From positions 153,741 to 217,740 of the forward strand of contig CAKUNE010000002.1 of assembly GCA_934668345.1 (NCBI GenBank): a DNA stretch of 64,000 nt, in the 5' to 3' direction. The translations under genes were made by a program, and so were the position numbers. This document shows, piece by piece, positions 16,138-24,655 of this stretch. The first letter of the stretch is position 1, and each line of letters starts with the position of its first letter. The notes beneath the pieces were generated by a model that did not search any database, was not told where the DNA came from, and worked only from the letters and a program-made list of their open reading frames with translations. The stretch is from an uncultured Collinsella sp. GTDB lineage: Bacteria; Actinomycetota; Coriobacteriia; Coriobacteriales; Coriobacteriaceae.

Positions 16138-17871
16138 CTACAACTCAGCGAGCATGATCCAGGCAGAACTGTCCTGCGCGAGCTTGCCGTCTGCAAGCGG
16201 TGATGAGGTGAGCAGGACCCTGCCCGCCGGCAGCTCCACGGGTGCTGCACCGAAGTTCGTCACACACGCCCAGCCGTTGTCGCGGCGATAGGCGATGACG
16301 CCGCCCCCAGCGCCCTCAGCACCATCCGCAAGGCCGGTGCGCCCGTCAAGATCGAGCCACGCGAGATCGTTGGCGCACCCGCGCAGCTTGCGCCGCAGCC
16401 AGAGGGCGTCACGATAGAGCGCAAGCATCGATGTCGGGTCCGCTTCTTCCCTATCGGCAGCGTAATCGGAAAACCATGCAGGCTGCGGCAGATGGGGCGC
16501 CGCATCGGCGTCCGCCGGTGAAAACCCAAACGATCCGCCCTGCGCGGGATCGTCCGCCGCCACCCACGGCAGGGGCACACGGCAGCCGTCGCGCCCCTTC
16601 TCGCGCTTCGGTCCGTGCGTATTGGTCGCAGTAGGATCTTCGAGTGCAGCCCACGGAATGTCAGCCACCTCAAAAAGGCCGAGCTCCTCACCCTGATACA
16701 CGTATGCCGAGCCCGGAAGCGCCAGCTCGAGCAAAAGGGCCGCCCGCGCGCGGCGCTCGCCGAGTTCACGGTCCTCGTCATAAGACGACCCGTCGCGTAA
16801 GAGCCAGTCGAGCGCAATCTGGTGGTAGCGCGTCGCCTTGATCTGCGGCAGGGCATAGCGCGTCGCCACGCGCGGCACGTCGTGGTTGGAGAGCACCCAG
16901 GTCGAGGCGGAATCGGATTCTATAGCTGCCTTCAAGCCCTCCTCGATTGCAGCGTGCATGTCATCATAGGTCCAAGTGGCCTTGGCAAACTCAAAGTTGA
17001 ATGTCTGGCCAAGCTCGCTGGGACGCGCGTAGAGATACTGGCGCTCGGGCAGCACCCATGCCTCGGCAACAGCGCTGCGCGGCGGATTATAGCGGTCGAA
17101 CACGCGGCGCCACTCGCAATAGATCTCATGGACCTCGTTACGGTCCCACAGCGGATGGGTGCCGTCGTCAACCATGTCATCGCCCTCGGCGAGATGCCAC
17201 CGGTCGAGGTCATCGCGGTCGAGATCTTTGGCGAGACCGTGCGCCACATCAATGCGAAAGCCATCGACGCCTCGATCGCTCCAAAACGCCAGGACGTCGC
17301 AAAAGAACGCATGAACCTCGGGGCACGACCAGTCAAAGTCCGGCTGCTCGGGCGTAAACATGTGCAGATACCACTGACCGTCCGCGACGCGCGTCCAGGC
17401 GGGGCCGCCAAAGTTGGCATTCCAATTGGTGGGAGGCAGCTCGCCGTGCTCGCCGCGACCATCGCGGAAGATATAACGGGCGCGCTCGGGCGATCCGGGG
17501 CCGGCGGCAAGAGCGGCTTTGAACCAGGGGTGCTGGTTGGACGAATGGTTGGGCACGATGTCGACGATGACCTTGATGCCGTGCGCGTGAGCCGCAGCGA
17601 TCATGCCATCGAAATCGTCAAGCGAGCCGAGACGTGGGTCGACATCGCAGTAGTCCGCCACATCATAGCCGCCATCAACAAGAGGCGATGGGTAAAACGG
17701 GCTCAGCCAGATGGCCTCGATACCCAGCTGCTCAAGATAGTCCATCTGTTGGGTAATGCCCGCGATATCGCCCAGACCCGAACCAGTCGAATCCTTAAAC
17801 GAGCGCGGGTAGATCTGATAGATCGCGGCATCGGACATCCATGAGCGCGACGAGAACTTTTCTGTAGCCAT
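16138..17871 (-). CDS. GH13 alpha-glucosidase
   Basis: A 577-residue glycoside hydrolase of family 13, cytosolic (no signal peptide). It is predicted to hydrolyse alpha-glucosidic bonds in maltooligosaccharides or sucrose-like sugars. The barrel begins SDAAIYQIYPRSFKDSTGSG. Conserved regions: DIVPNHSS, nucleophile Asp in DGFRIDVAHG, acid/base Glu in AVAEAW and the third Asp in VLSNHD. A C-terminal beta domain follows from about residue 490. ATG at 17871 with AAGGGAG; a longer in-frame reading to 18255 would run into a tRNA. TTGCCG (17940-17945) and TATCAT (17915-17920), 19 bases apart, may be its promoter. Monocistronic. Confidence 0.9.
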   Translation of the reverse strand: MATEKFSSRSWMSDAAIYQIYPRSFKDSTGSGLGDIAGITQQMDYLEQLGIEAIWLSPFYPSPLVDGGYDVADYCDVDPRLGSLDDFDGMIAAAHAHGIKVIVDIVPNHSSNQHPWFKAALAAGPGSPERARYIFRDGRGEHGELPPTNWNANFGGPAWTRVADGQWYLHMFTPEQPDFDWSCPEVHAFFCDVLAFWSDRGVDGFRIDVAHGLAKDLDRDDLDRWHLAEGDDMVDDGTHPLWDRNEVHEIYCEWRRVFDRYNPPRSAVAEAWVLPERQYLYARPSELGQTFNFEFAKATWTYDDMHAAIEEGLKAAIESDSASTWVLSNHDVPRVATRYALPQIKATRYHQIALDWLLRDGSSYDEDRELGERRARAALLLELALPGSAYVYQGEELGLFEVADIPWAALEDPTATNTHGPKREKGRDGCRVPLPWVAADDPAQGGSFGFSPADADAAPHLPQPAWFSDYAADREEADPTSMLALYRDALWLRRKLRGCANDLAWLDLDGRTGLADGAEGAGGGVIAYRRDNGWACVTNFGAAPVELPAGRVLLTSSPLADGKLAQDSSAWIMLAEL

Positions 17872-18173
17872 GGGATGAGTCTCCCTTGCAACGAGGTTTT
17901 GCGAGATGCCCTCGATGATACGCCCAAAGCGGACATTCGCGGCAAACAACGCCCCACCCACGCCCCAAAAAATGCTCGCTCCCTCTCGGGTTCGAGCTCC
18001 CTGGGGCGGATTGACCAATGAGGCGAAAAGAATGGAAGACTCACTCCCCCGGCCACGACAGCGAGCGGGCTCCGGGTGCCCCAGGTTGCCGTGAAAGAGG
18101 AGGGAAGCGTACTTTATGTACGCGACCGACGATTGAGGGGCAAGATGGGGTGCCAGGGGCTCGCGCAGCGTCA
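17872..18173. other. Intergenic region between GH13 gene and tRNA cluster
   Basis: Apart from the weak GH13 promoter candidate near 17915-17945 I see no gene or structured RNA. Confidence 0.5.
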
Positions 18174-18202
18174 ACAAAAAACGCGGTTCGTTAGAACCGC
18201 GT
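18174..18202 (-). terminator. Terminator of the tRNA Gly-Cys-Gly unit
   Basis: ACGCGGTT (18181-18188) pairs with AACCGCGT (18195-18202) around a 6-base loop and is followed by seven T on the minus strand. Confidence 0.88.
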
Positions 18203-18210
18203 AACATAGT

Positions 18211-18286
18211 TGGAGCGGACAACGGGGCTCGAACCCGCGACCCCAACCTTGGCAAGGTTGTGCTCTACCAACTGAGCCATGTCCGC
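18211..18286 (-). tRNA. tRNA-Gly (GCC), copy 2
   Basis: Same sequence as the copy at 15921-15996, with anticodon GCC and encoded CCA. Last gene of the Gly-Cys-Gly unit. Confidence 0.97.
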
Positions 18287-18328
18287 ATATGTAAAACAAA
18301 ACGGGCGCCGGAGCGCCCGGATGTTGCC

Positions 18329-18402
18329 TGGAGGCGAAGCCCGGATTCGAACCGGGGGTAAAGGCTTTGCAGGCCTCTGCCTTACCACTTGGCCACTTCG
18401 CC
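18329..18402 (-). tRNA. tRNA-Cys (GCA)
   Basis: GGCGAAG acceptor, short D-loop, anticodon loop CTGCAAA (anticodon GCA), GGTTCGAATCC T-arm and encoded CCA. Middle gene of the unit. A GGGCGCC/GGAGCGCCC spacer hairpin (about 18303-18320) follows it. Confidence 0.97.
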
Positions 18403-18436
18403 GAAAAAGGACCGCCTAAACGGTCCGGAAATGCAA

Positions 18437-18512
18437 TGGAGCGGACAACGGGGCTCGAACCCGCGACCCCAACCTTGGCAAGGTTGTGCTCTACCAACTG
18501 AGCCATGTCCGC
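18437..18512 (-). tRNA. tRNA-Gly (GCC), copy 3
   Basis: Third identical tRNA-Gly(GCC) with encoded CCA. First gene of the Gly-Cys-Gly unit. Confidence 0.97.
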
Positions 18513-18524
18513 TTGCGGGTTATT

Positions 18525-18575
18525 AATTTACGCGAGTTGTCCAAAAGACGCAAGTACTTTTTTTCAAAAAACTTG
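18525..18575 (-). promoter_or_regulatory. Promoter of the tRNA Gly-Cys-Gly unit, with A/T palindrome
   Basis: -35 TTGCGT (18548-18553), 17-base spacer, -10 TAAATT (18525-18530). The element from 18556 reads ACTTTTTTTCAAAAAACTTG on the plus strand, two bases from the -35, as in the other two tRNA units. Confidence 0.85.
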
Positions 18576-18618
18576 TCTGCCGCATGTTCTTAGCAGCTAA
18601 ACGCGCTAAAGCGATTGG

Positions 18619-19365
18619 CTAGGCACACGATTCCAACGCTCCGCTAAACAGCTTCACCATCTGCACGCGCGTGCCGGCGCCGTCCGTACGACGAGCAACC
18701 TCCACGTTATCGACGAGCATACGCATAAGCTTGATACCACGGCCGCGCTCCTCTGATGCGACCGGTTCGCTCGTTTCATCGATAGAATAGCCGGCACCTC
18801 GATCAAGCACCTCAACCACAACGCGATCGCCATAGGCCTGAACCGTCAGGACGCACCCGATACCGCCCGCATGGTCATAGGCATTACCCAGCGCCTCCCC
18901 CGACGCCAATGCGACATCGTACCGCTCGTCACGGCGCAACGGAAGCGATTCAAGGAGTTCGGCGATGCGATGTCGGTAGTATGGAAGATTCTCGATACCC
19001 TGACGGACCTCGACGCTCTTACTCCAGCGAGGCAGCTCCCCCACCGGAATGGCGGGAATAGACTCCCGTGCCGGCCCCGCGACATGAAGAATATCGACAA
19101 GACGAGCAATCTCCAAAAAGCGAACAACTTCACCTGATGCATTGACGAGCGAAAGCAGGCCCTCTCGCCTCATGAGCTCACGAGCGCGCGTAAGCAGGAA
19201 TGCCAAGCCCGTCGAATCGATAAAGCTAACAGCCTGACAGTTGATGACGACACGACGCACGCCGCGGCCAATCAAAGCATCCAACCGCCGACGCAGCGCA
19301 GGCACCGTGGCGATGTCGATATCGCCTGGTGGCGTCAAAACCGCTATGTCATTCCACTCATTCAT
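18619..19365 (-). CDS. STAS-HATPase fusion (anti-anti-sigma plus anti-sigma kinase)
   Basis: A 248-residue fusion of two proteins that are usually separate. Residues 1-105 are a STAS domain like SpoIIAA/RsbV, with the phospho-acceptor region SFIDSTGLAFLL. Residues about 120-248 are a GHKL ATPase like SpoIIAB/RsbW (GEALGNAYDHAGG N-box, DRGAGYS G1, GRGIKLMRML G2). It probably controls a sigma factor by partner switching; no sigma gene is adjacent. ATG at 19365 is favoured, though its ribosome binding site is weak; TTG at 19383 is an alternative. The SpoIIE-type phosphatase lies immediately upstream. Confidence 0.82.
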   Translation of the reverse strand: MNEWNDIAVLTPPGDIDIATVPALRRRLDALIGRGVRRVVINCQAVSFIDSTGLAFLLTRARELMRREGLLSLVNASGEVVRFLEIARLVDILHVAGPARESIPAIPVGELPRWSKSVEVRQGIENLPYYRHRIAELLESLPLRRDERYDVALASGEALGNAYDHAGGIGCVLTVQAYGDRVVVEVLDRGAGYSIDETSEPVASEERGRGIKLMRMLVDNVEVARRTDGAGTRVQMVKLFSGALESCA

Positions 19366-19443
19366 ACGACCATGGTTCCCCAAAAAAGCCCACTCGATGC
19401 ATTCGTTTCCCCAACCGTACGGATTCAGCCCGCCCAGCGTCGT

Positions 19444-21789
19444 CTATGAACGACCCCGTAAAAACTCAAGGGACACCAATGCAATGTCATCGTCCAGCGC
19501 CGATTCGGTAAATCGGTCGAGCTCGCCCAAGACCTTGCCGCAGATTCCCGATACGCCCTCACCCGAGACAGAGAGCAGAAGGTCACGAAGGCGCTGCTCG
19601 CCAAAGAAAGCACCCGAGCGGTCACGTGCTTCGATTGTTCCGTCGGTGTACATAAATAGCATGTCACCAGGAGCGAACGTAAACACGCCTGTCTCGTACA
19701 CCATGCTCTCAAAGGCACCGATTACCCCCGATTGGCATCCAAGCAGCTCGACCTCTCCCCCACGAGCCTCGTCGCCACCCAGCGGCATCGACTCTGGCCT
19801 GATGACCATGGTCGGAGGATGGCCCGCCGAACAATACGTTGCGCGTCCGGCTTTAAGGTCAATCTTGGCGATAAAGGCCGTCACGAACGTCTCGACCCTC
19901 GAAAAGCCCATGAGCATGCTGTTAAGGGAGCGTGCCATGCGGGCCGGTCCAGCGCCCTCCCAGGCATATGCCGTCAGGGCCGTCTTGACGAGCGCGGACA
20001 TCGATGCAGCCTCAATGCCTTTGCCAGACACATCGCCCAGAATCATGACGGCGCAATCGTCGGGAAGACGGATGAGCGTATAGAAATCGCCGCCGACCAA
20101 CGCCGAGTTCGTTGCCGACAGGTACACCGAATCGGTTGCGATACCCGGAACATCCCCCAGTGAATTTCTCATGCCAATCTGAAGGGTCTGAGCGATATGG
20201 CGCTCCTCACGCTTTTGAGATTCGCCTTCATAGATCAGTTCAAAGTCATGAGCCAAGTGCACCAAGTAGTCATATTCAAGGTCATCAATCGGCTCTTGGC
20301 TACCATCACGAAGCAGCAGCGCGCGCGTCGTCGGGCTCTTTGCAACAGAAGCAGGAACAATCGCGTCGTTACTGTGCTTGCCATCACCCTCAGAGCGCGG
20401 GCGCCCCGCCTCGATGCCGGTGTCGACGTAGAGACCCTGGCAAGGCAGACCATGCGCCCTAAGCCAGCCTCCCATAGGCATCGATTCGTCAACGCGAGTT
20501 ATACGGACGTGTTTAAGGTCCTCGACACTCGTGCCGCCCAAAGCAGATGCCTCAAAGCCATCAGGGCCAGCCCCCAGACGTGCCGCTGGCGCCGTCGTGG
20601 AAAAGAAAAGCTTCTCGGGATCGTCCGGCAAGGCAACGCGACTGCCGCCTTCAAAATCTATGACATAGGAGTCCAGACTGGCGTCATACTCAACAGGGCA
20701 AAAATGGCAGTTGAGCATATTGCAGATCTCGGACGATACCGCCTGGGTAGCCGCGGCGGAATCGTCTAGAAAGGTAAACAACTCATCACGTAAGACATTG
20801 AGCGAGCGGCCAAGCTCGGCCGTGCGACGAGAGCGAAGGCTCGATGCCATGCCGACCAGCTGGATAGACAGGTAATCGCAAATGACCTCGAGTACATTAA
20901 CGTCATAGGCGAGCGGTGCCTGGGGGCGTTTCCAACCAACTTCCAGCACGCCAAGGATCTGCGTACCGTAAAAAACGGGAAGACAGATCTCGCTGCGGTA
21001 CGGAGGCATATCCTGCACGCGCAACAGGTGCTTAGAACGATTGTCCAGGTCCATGAACATACCGGAGGCGGCCCTATCGCCCTCAAGGTCCTGTTGAATC
21101 GACAAGCGACAGGCACGCGACTCGCGAAGAACATACGTCGGAATGCCAGCGCCATACGGCAAAAACTCGGGCAGGTAGCTGTCGTACAGCTCCTTGGAAA
21201 CACCGCGTAGCTTAAAACCGCCGCTCTCAGAAAAATAGATAGCGGCACCCGAAGCATCGAGCGTTCCTACAAGCTGGTTCAAAACGGTATCAAGCAGGCT
21301 GGGTAACTCATCGGAGCCCACAGTGCTCATAATGACCGAGAGCGTGCCAGAGAGACGCTTGTTCGCCACTCTAAGCTCCGATAACGCACGCTTGAGCTGG
21401 CGGTCGTGCGAATACTGCTCTTCGATGCTATGAAGCGCCACCAGAACACGCGGCGCACGGCGCCCAAAGATGCGCGGGGGCGTTACGGAGCCCGCGCGAA
21501 CCAAGACGGGGATAAAAGAGCCGTCACTCAGCTTGAGCATCAGTTCGTTCTCGGAGCCATCAGTTTCAAATGGCAGACGATGTTCCGTTGCACGTTCAAA
21601 AGCGGACGAGTACAGGACGTCTTTAACATCTCCACCGATGACGTCGACGCGTTCCTCGCACATCAAACCAAGTAAGCGATTATTTACATGCAAAATGGTT
21701 CCGTCGAGCTCGCAAATAATGACAGCATCGCTCGTGATCTCGACCAATTGGGCAACGTCTGCCCACTCGTTGCGCTCAAGCGTTTCCAT
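19444..21789 (-). CDS. PAS-GAF-SpoIIE (PP2C) serine phosphatase
   Basis: A 781-residue signalling phosphatase. Residues about 15-130 are a PAS domain (VAQLVEITSDAVIICELDGT), about 150-330 a GAF domain (LLDTVLNQLVGTLDASGAAI), and about 565-781 the SpoIIE/PP2C domain. Metal-binding Asp residues lie in GGDFYTLIRL, MILGDVSGKGIEAA and MYTDGTIEARD. No membrane segment, so it senses a cytosolic ligand. It likely dephosphorylates the STAS domain encoded next, releasing a sigma factor. ATG at 21789 has GTGAGG 6 bases upstream; GTG at 21801 is possible. Confidence 0.88.
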   Translation of the reverse strand: METLERNEWADVAQLVEITSDAVIICELDGTILHVNNRLLGLMCEERVDVIGGDVKDVLYSSAFERATEHRLPFETDGSENELMLKLSDGSFIPVLVRAGSVTPPRIFGRRAPRVLVALHSIEEQYSHDRQLKRALSELRVANKRLSGTLSVIMSTVGSDELPSLLDTVLNQLVGTLDASGAAIYFSESGGFKLRGVSKELYDSYLPEFLPYGAGIPTYVLRESRACRLSIQQDLEGDRAASGMFMDLDNRSKHLLRVQDMPPYRSEICLPVFYGTQILGVLEVGWKRPQAPLAYDVNVLEVICDYLSIQLVGMASSLRSRRTAELGRSLNVLRDELFTFLDDSAAATQAVSSEICNMLNCHFCPVEYDASLDSYVIDFEGGSRVALPDDPEKLFFSTTAPAARLGAGPDGFEASALGGTSVEDLKHVRITRVDESMPMGGWLRAHGLPCQGLYVDTGIEAGRPRSEGDGKHSNDAIVPASVAKSPTTRALLLRDGSQEPIDDLEYDYLVHLAHDFELIYEGESQKREERHIAQTLQIGMRNSLGDVPGIATDSVYLSATNSALVGGDFYTLIRLPDDCAVMILGDVSGKGIEAASMSALVKTALTAYAWEGAGPARMARSLNSMLMGFSRVETFVTAFIAKIDLKAGRATYCSAGHPPTMVIRPESMPLGGDEARGGEVELLGCQSGVIGAFESMVYETGVFTFAPGDMLFMYTDGTIEARDRSGAFFGEQRLRDLLLSVSGEGVSGICGKVLGELDRFTESALDDDIALVSLEFLRGRS

Positions 21790-21814
21790 CGTGAACCTCA
21801 CCGTCTATCGGTAA

Positions 21815-21837
21815 CAAAAAAGCCTCCGAAGAGGCTT
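21815..21837 (-). terminator. tRNA-Leu terminator
   Basis: AAGCCTC-CGAA-GAGGCTT (21820-21837) is followed by TTTTTT on the minus strand, 12 bases after tRNA-Leu. Confidence 0.88.
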
Positions 21838-21848
21838 CTCAAATGCGA

Positions 21849-21938
21849 TGGTGTCGGAGGCGGGACTTGAACCCGCATGACCAAAAAGCGGTCACTAGCA
21901 CCTCAAGCTAGCGCGTCTGCCAATTCCGCCACTCCGAC
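21849..21938 (-). tRNA. tRNA-Leu (GAG)
   Basis: A 90-base class II tRNA with GTCGGAG acceptor, anticodon loop TTGAGGT (anticodon GAG), long variable arm, GGTTCAAGTCC T-arm and encoded CCA. It is a single-gene unit with its own promoter and terminator. Confidence 0.97.
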
Positions 21939-21996
21939 ATGCTATGTTGTTGATTCGCAGTTCTTTTTGTTAGACCCGCGCGTTCAACGAGGAAGA

Positions 21997-22044
21997 TAAT
22001 AACCTATGTTTCGAGAACTGTGCAAGCACTTTTTTGAAAAAAGT
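21997..22044 (-). promoter_or_regulatory. tRNA-Leu promoter, with A/T palindrome
   Basis: -35 TTGCAC (22020-22025), 17-base spacer, -10 TTATTA (21997-22002). ACTTTTTTGAAAAAAGT (22028-22044) is a perfect palindrome two bases upstream of the -35, matching the other two tRNA promoters. The predicted leader before the tRNA is about 50 bases. Confidence 0.8.
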
Positions 22045-22082
22045 TTACGAATTTGTAAATGTGCAGGTAAACTGACCTGTTC

Positions 22083-22207
22083 GGGCAGGAATGAGGTTGC
22101 TTTCCAACGCGTCCTCGGGCATGCGGCATTATTTTGATCCGCGCTTCGCGCTACAAAATAATGCCGCCCCCTGCGGAATGCGTTGGAAAGCAACCTCATT
22201 CCTGCCC
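22083..22207. repeat. Nested inverted repeat C
   Basis: Perfect 28-bp arms (22083-22110 and 22180-22207) flank a 69-base spacer. The spacer holds perfect 14-bp arms (22123-22136 and 22154-22167) and a GC core. No T-run, ORF or flanking target duplication. Confidence 0.92.
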
Positions 22208-22267
22208 TAGGGGCACGTACTCCAGGCACCGTTCTCAAACATGTTCTGGGGCTGATATAAATTTAGT

Positions 22268-22322
22268 GGCTCGGCTTTGCCGAGCCTATATATAAGGAGG
22301 CCGGAGCTAAAGCTCCGGCCTC
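22268..22322. repeat. Two compact hairpins between repeats C and D
   Basis: GGCTCGGC-TTT-GCCGAGCC (22268-22286) and a perfect 12-bp stem with a two-base loop (22297-22308 with 22311-22322). On the minus strand the second is followed by CTTATATATAG and may terminate the peptide-transporter operon. A further small stem at 22344-22367 pairs AGTG/CGAT with ATCGCACT. Confidence 0.75.
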
Positions 22323-22387
22323 GCTCAAATTCTTATTAGATTAAGTGAGCGATCAGGGAATCGCACTCCCCCTGCCGAGCTGCCACA

Positions 22388-22519
22388 GGGCCCGTGTTGG
22401 ACTTAGTTTTCAGAACATTCCGCAGACCAGGAAACCCCCTTATCCGCAGCTCCGAAGGAGCAGGATAAGGGGGTTTCCATGGTCGAGGACGTTCTGAAAA
22501 CTAAGTCCAACACGGGCCC
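22388..22519. repeat. Nested inverted repeat D downstream of the Opp operon
   Basis: Perfect 29-bp arms (22388-22416 and 22491-22519) flank a 74-base spacer containing perfect 16-bp arms (22430-22445 and 22463-22478), a GACCA/TGGTC pair and a CTCC/GGAG core. It starts 14 bases past the last transporter gene's stop and shares the geometry, but not the sequence, of repeats B and C. Confidence 0.92.
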
Positions 22520-22533
22520 GGACAAACAACCGA

Positions 22534-23562
22534 CTACAGGTCGATGTGCGATTCCTTAATCGGGAACGGCTCCGCGAAGTGGCAGGCACAGCAGTGGCCC
22601 GGTGCGACTTCCTTAAACTCAGGCAGCTTCTCGGAGCAAATGCCCTGAGCGATCGGGCAACGCGTGTGGAAACGGCAGCCGGTCGGCGGATCCAGCGGTG
22701 ACGGCGGATCGCCGGCGAGGATGATGCGCTTACGAGTCTTCTGGATATCCGGATCGGGAACCGGCACGGCAGACAGCAGCGACTGCGTGTACGGATGGTG
22801 GGGCTCGCTGTAGAGCGTCTTCCAGTCCGAAACCTCGACCATCTTGCCCAGGTACATAACGGCAACGCGATCGGAGATGTGCTGCACGACGGACAGGTCG
22901 TGGGCAATAAACAGGTATGCGGTACCGAACTTGTCCTGGAGCTCCTTAAGAAGGTTCAGAACCTGGGCTTGAATGGAAACATCCAGAGCAGAAACCGGCT
23001 CGTCGCAGATAATCAGCTTGGGCTTCAGCGCAAATGCACGGGCGATGCCGACACGCTGACGCTGACCGCCGGAGAACTCATGAGGATAGCGGTTAATGTG
23101 CTCTGGGTTCAGTCCGACAACGTCGAGAAGCTCGCGGACACGCTCAATACGCTCCTCCTTGGTGCCCACGCCGTGAATGGTCATGGGTTCGGAAACAATC
23201 TCGCCGATGGTCATACGAGGGTTGAGCGAAGCATAAGGGTCCTGGAAGATGAACTGCATCTCGCGACGCATGTCCTTGATCTCAAGCTTACTCATTTCGG
23301 CAACGTCTTTGCCCTGGAAGAACACTTTGCCTGCCGTCGGCTTAGTCAGGCGCATGATGGTGCGGCCCGTGGTGGACTTACCGCAACCAGACTCGCCGAC
23401 CAAGCCAAAGGTCTCGCCCGGATAAATCTCGAACGAAATGTCGTTCACAGCAGAGACGACGCGTTTGGAAAAACGCTTGGCGAACATGCCGGACTCTGCG
23501 GGGAACTCCTTAGAGAGGTGCTCGACCTTCAGCAGCGGAGTACGCTCGTTGGTATCTGCCAT
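22534..23562 (-). CDS. oppF: Oligopeptide ABC transporter ATP-binding protein (OppF-like)
   Basis: A 342-residue ATPase of the peptide/nickel transporter class. Walker A is GESGCGKST, the ABC signature FSGGQRQRVGIARA and Walker B LIICDEPVSALD. The C-terminal oligopeptide-transporter extension has CRFHTRCPIAQGICSE, a Cys cluster that often holds an iron-sulfur centre in this family. It overlaps the upstream ATPase gene by one base (TAATG), showing translational coupling. Last gene of the operon SBP-B-C-D-F. Confidence 0.92.
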   Translation of the reverse strand: MADTNERTPLLKVEHLSKEFPAESGMFAKRFSKRVVSAVNDISFEIYPGETFGLVGESGCGKSTTGRTIMRLTKPTAGKVFFQGKDVAEMSKLEIKDMRREMQFIFQDPYASLNPRMTIGEIVSEPMTIHGVGTKEERIERVRELLDVVGLNPEHINRYPHEFSGGQRQRVGIARAFALKPKLIICDEPVSALDVSIQAQVLNLLKELQDKFGTAYLFIAHDLSVVQHISDRVAVMYLGKMVEVSDWKTLYSEPHHPYTQSLLSAVPVPDPDIQKTRKRIILAGDPPSPLDPPTGCRFHTRCPIAQGICSEKLPEFKEVAPGHCCACHFAEPFPIKESHIDL

Positions 23563-24653
23563 TACGCCTCGCCTCCCTTCTTGGAATCCTTGCGCGTACG
23601 GGACGTCTCAGGAGCGTTCTTGAGAAACTCGGGGTCACCGGAGTAGTGGCACGCAGAGTAATGACCAGACTCGGTGACAACGCGCTCGGGGCGCTGCTTG
23701 CGGCACTTGTCCGTCGCATAGGGGCAACGAGGAGAGAAGACGCAGCCCTCAGGCAAGTTCATGAGCGAAGGCGGGTTGCCGTGAATCGGCGTAAGCGGCT
23801 TCTTCTCTTCGATGGCCTGCTCCGGGATGGAGCGGATAAGGCCCCAGGTGTAGGGGTGGCGGCTCTCGTAGAAGATTTCCTCAGCAGTACCGAACTCGAC
23901 GGGACGGCCGGCGTACATAACCATGATCTTATCGGCCATATCGGCAACGACGCCCAGGTCATGGGTAATCATGATAATGGCGTTGCCGTTCTTCTCCTGC
24001 ATCTCCTGCATGAGCTCGATAATCTGAGCCTGAATGGTAACGTCCAGAGCCGTCGTGGGCTCGTCGGCAATCAGGATATCGGGATCGCAGGCAAGAGCCA
24101 TAGCGATCATGACGCGCTGACGCATACCGCCAGAGAACTGGTGCGGATACTCATTGACGCGCTTCTCGGGCTCGGGAATACCAACGAGGTCCAAAAGCTC
24201 GGTGGCGCGCTTGAGCGCCTCCTGCTTGGAGTAGCCACGGTGCAGACGAAGACCCTCGCCCACCTGCTTGCCGATCTTATAGACCGGGTTCAAGGAGGTC
24301 ATAGGATCCTGGAAGATCATCGCGATGTCGTTACCGCGAATGTGCTGCATCTCTTCCTCAGTCATCTCGAGGATAGAACGACCGCGATAGCGAACGTCGC
24401 CGCCCTCAATCTTTCCCGGAGGCATCGAGATAAGGCCCATGATGGTCATGGCGGTCACGGACTTACCGGAGCCGGACTCACCGACGACACCAAGGGTCTC
24501 GCCACGATCGAGCGTGTAGGACACACCATCGACAGCGCGAACGACGCCATCCTCGGTGTGGAAATACATCTTAAGGTCGTCGACCTCGAGCAGATGCTGG
24601 CCCTCGGGAACCGGCTGGTCCTTCAGGTCCACATAGTTCTTGTTCTTCTTCAT
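23562..24653 (-). CDS. oppD: Oligopeptide ABC transporter ATP-binding protein (OppD-like)
   Basis: A 363-residue ATPase that pairs with the OppF-like subunit. Walker A is GESGSGKSV, the signature FSGGMRQRVMIAMALA and Walker B ILIADEPTTALD. The C-terminal Cys cluster is CVFSPRCPYATDKCRKQ. It starts 2 bases after the permease stop. Energises peptide import at the cytoplasmic face. Confidence 0.92.
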   Translation of the reverse strand: MKKNKNYVDLKDQPVPEGQHLLEVDDLKMYFHTEDGVVRAVDGVSYTLDRGETLGVVGESGSGKSVTAMTIMGLISMPPGKIEGGDVRYRGRSILEMTEEEMQHIRGNDIAMIFQDPMTSLNPVYKIGKQVGEGLRLHRGYSKQEALKRATELLDLVGIPEPEKRVNEYPHQFSGGMRQRVMIAMALACDPDILIADEPTTALDVTIQAQIIELMQEMQEKNGNAIIMITHDLGVVADMADKIMVMYAGRPVEFGTAEEIFYESRHPYTWGLIRSIPEQAIEEKKPLTPIHGNPPSLMNLPEGCVFSPRCPYATDKCRKQRPERVVTESGHYSACHYSGDPEFLKNAPETSRTRKDSKKGGEA

Positions 24654-24655
24654 CC

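Noticed and set aside
15843-18512. Repeated tRNA-Gly as a recombination or attachment site
   Set aside because: The three copies are whole, functional-looking genes in normal units. No integrase, truncated tRNA end or foreign segment lies between them.
22083-22519. Repeats C and D as MITEs or invertible promoters
   Set aside because: The two share no sequence and have no flanking duplications. Their spacers are themselves palindromic, so inversion would change little.
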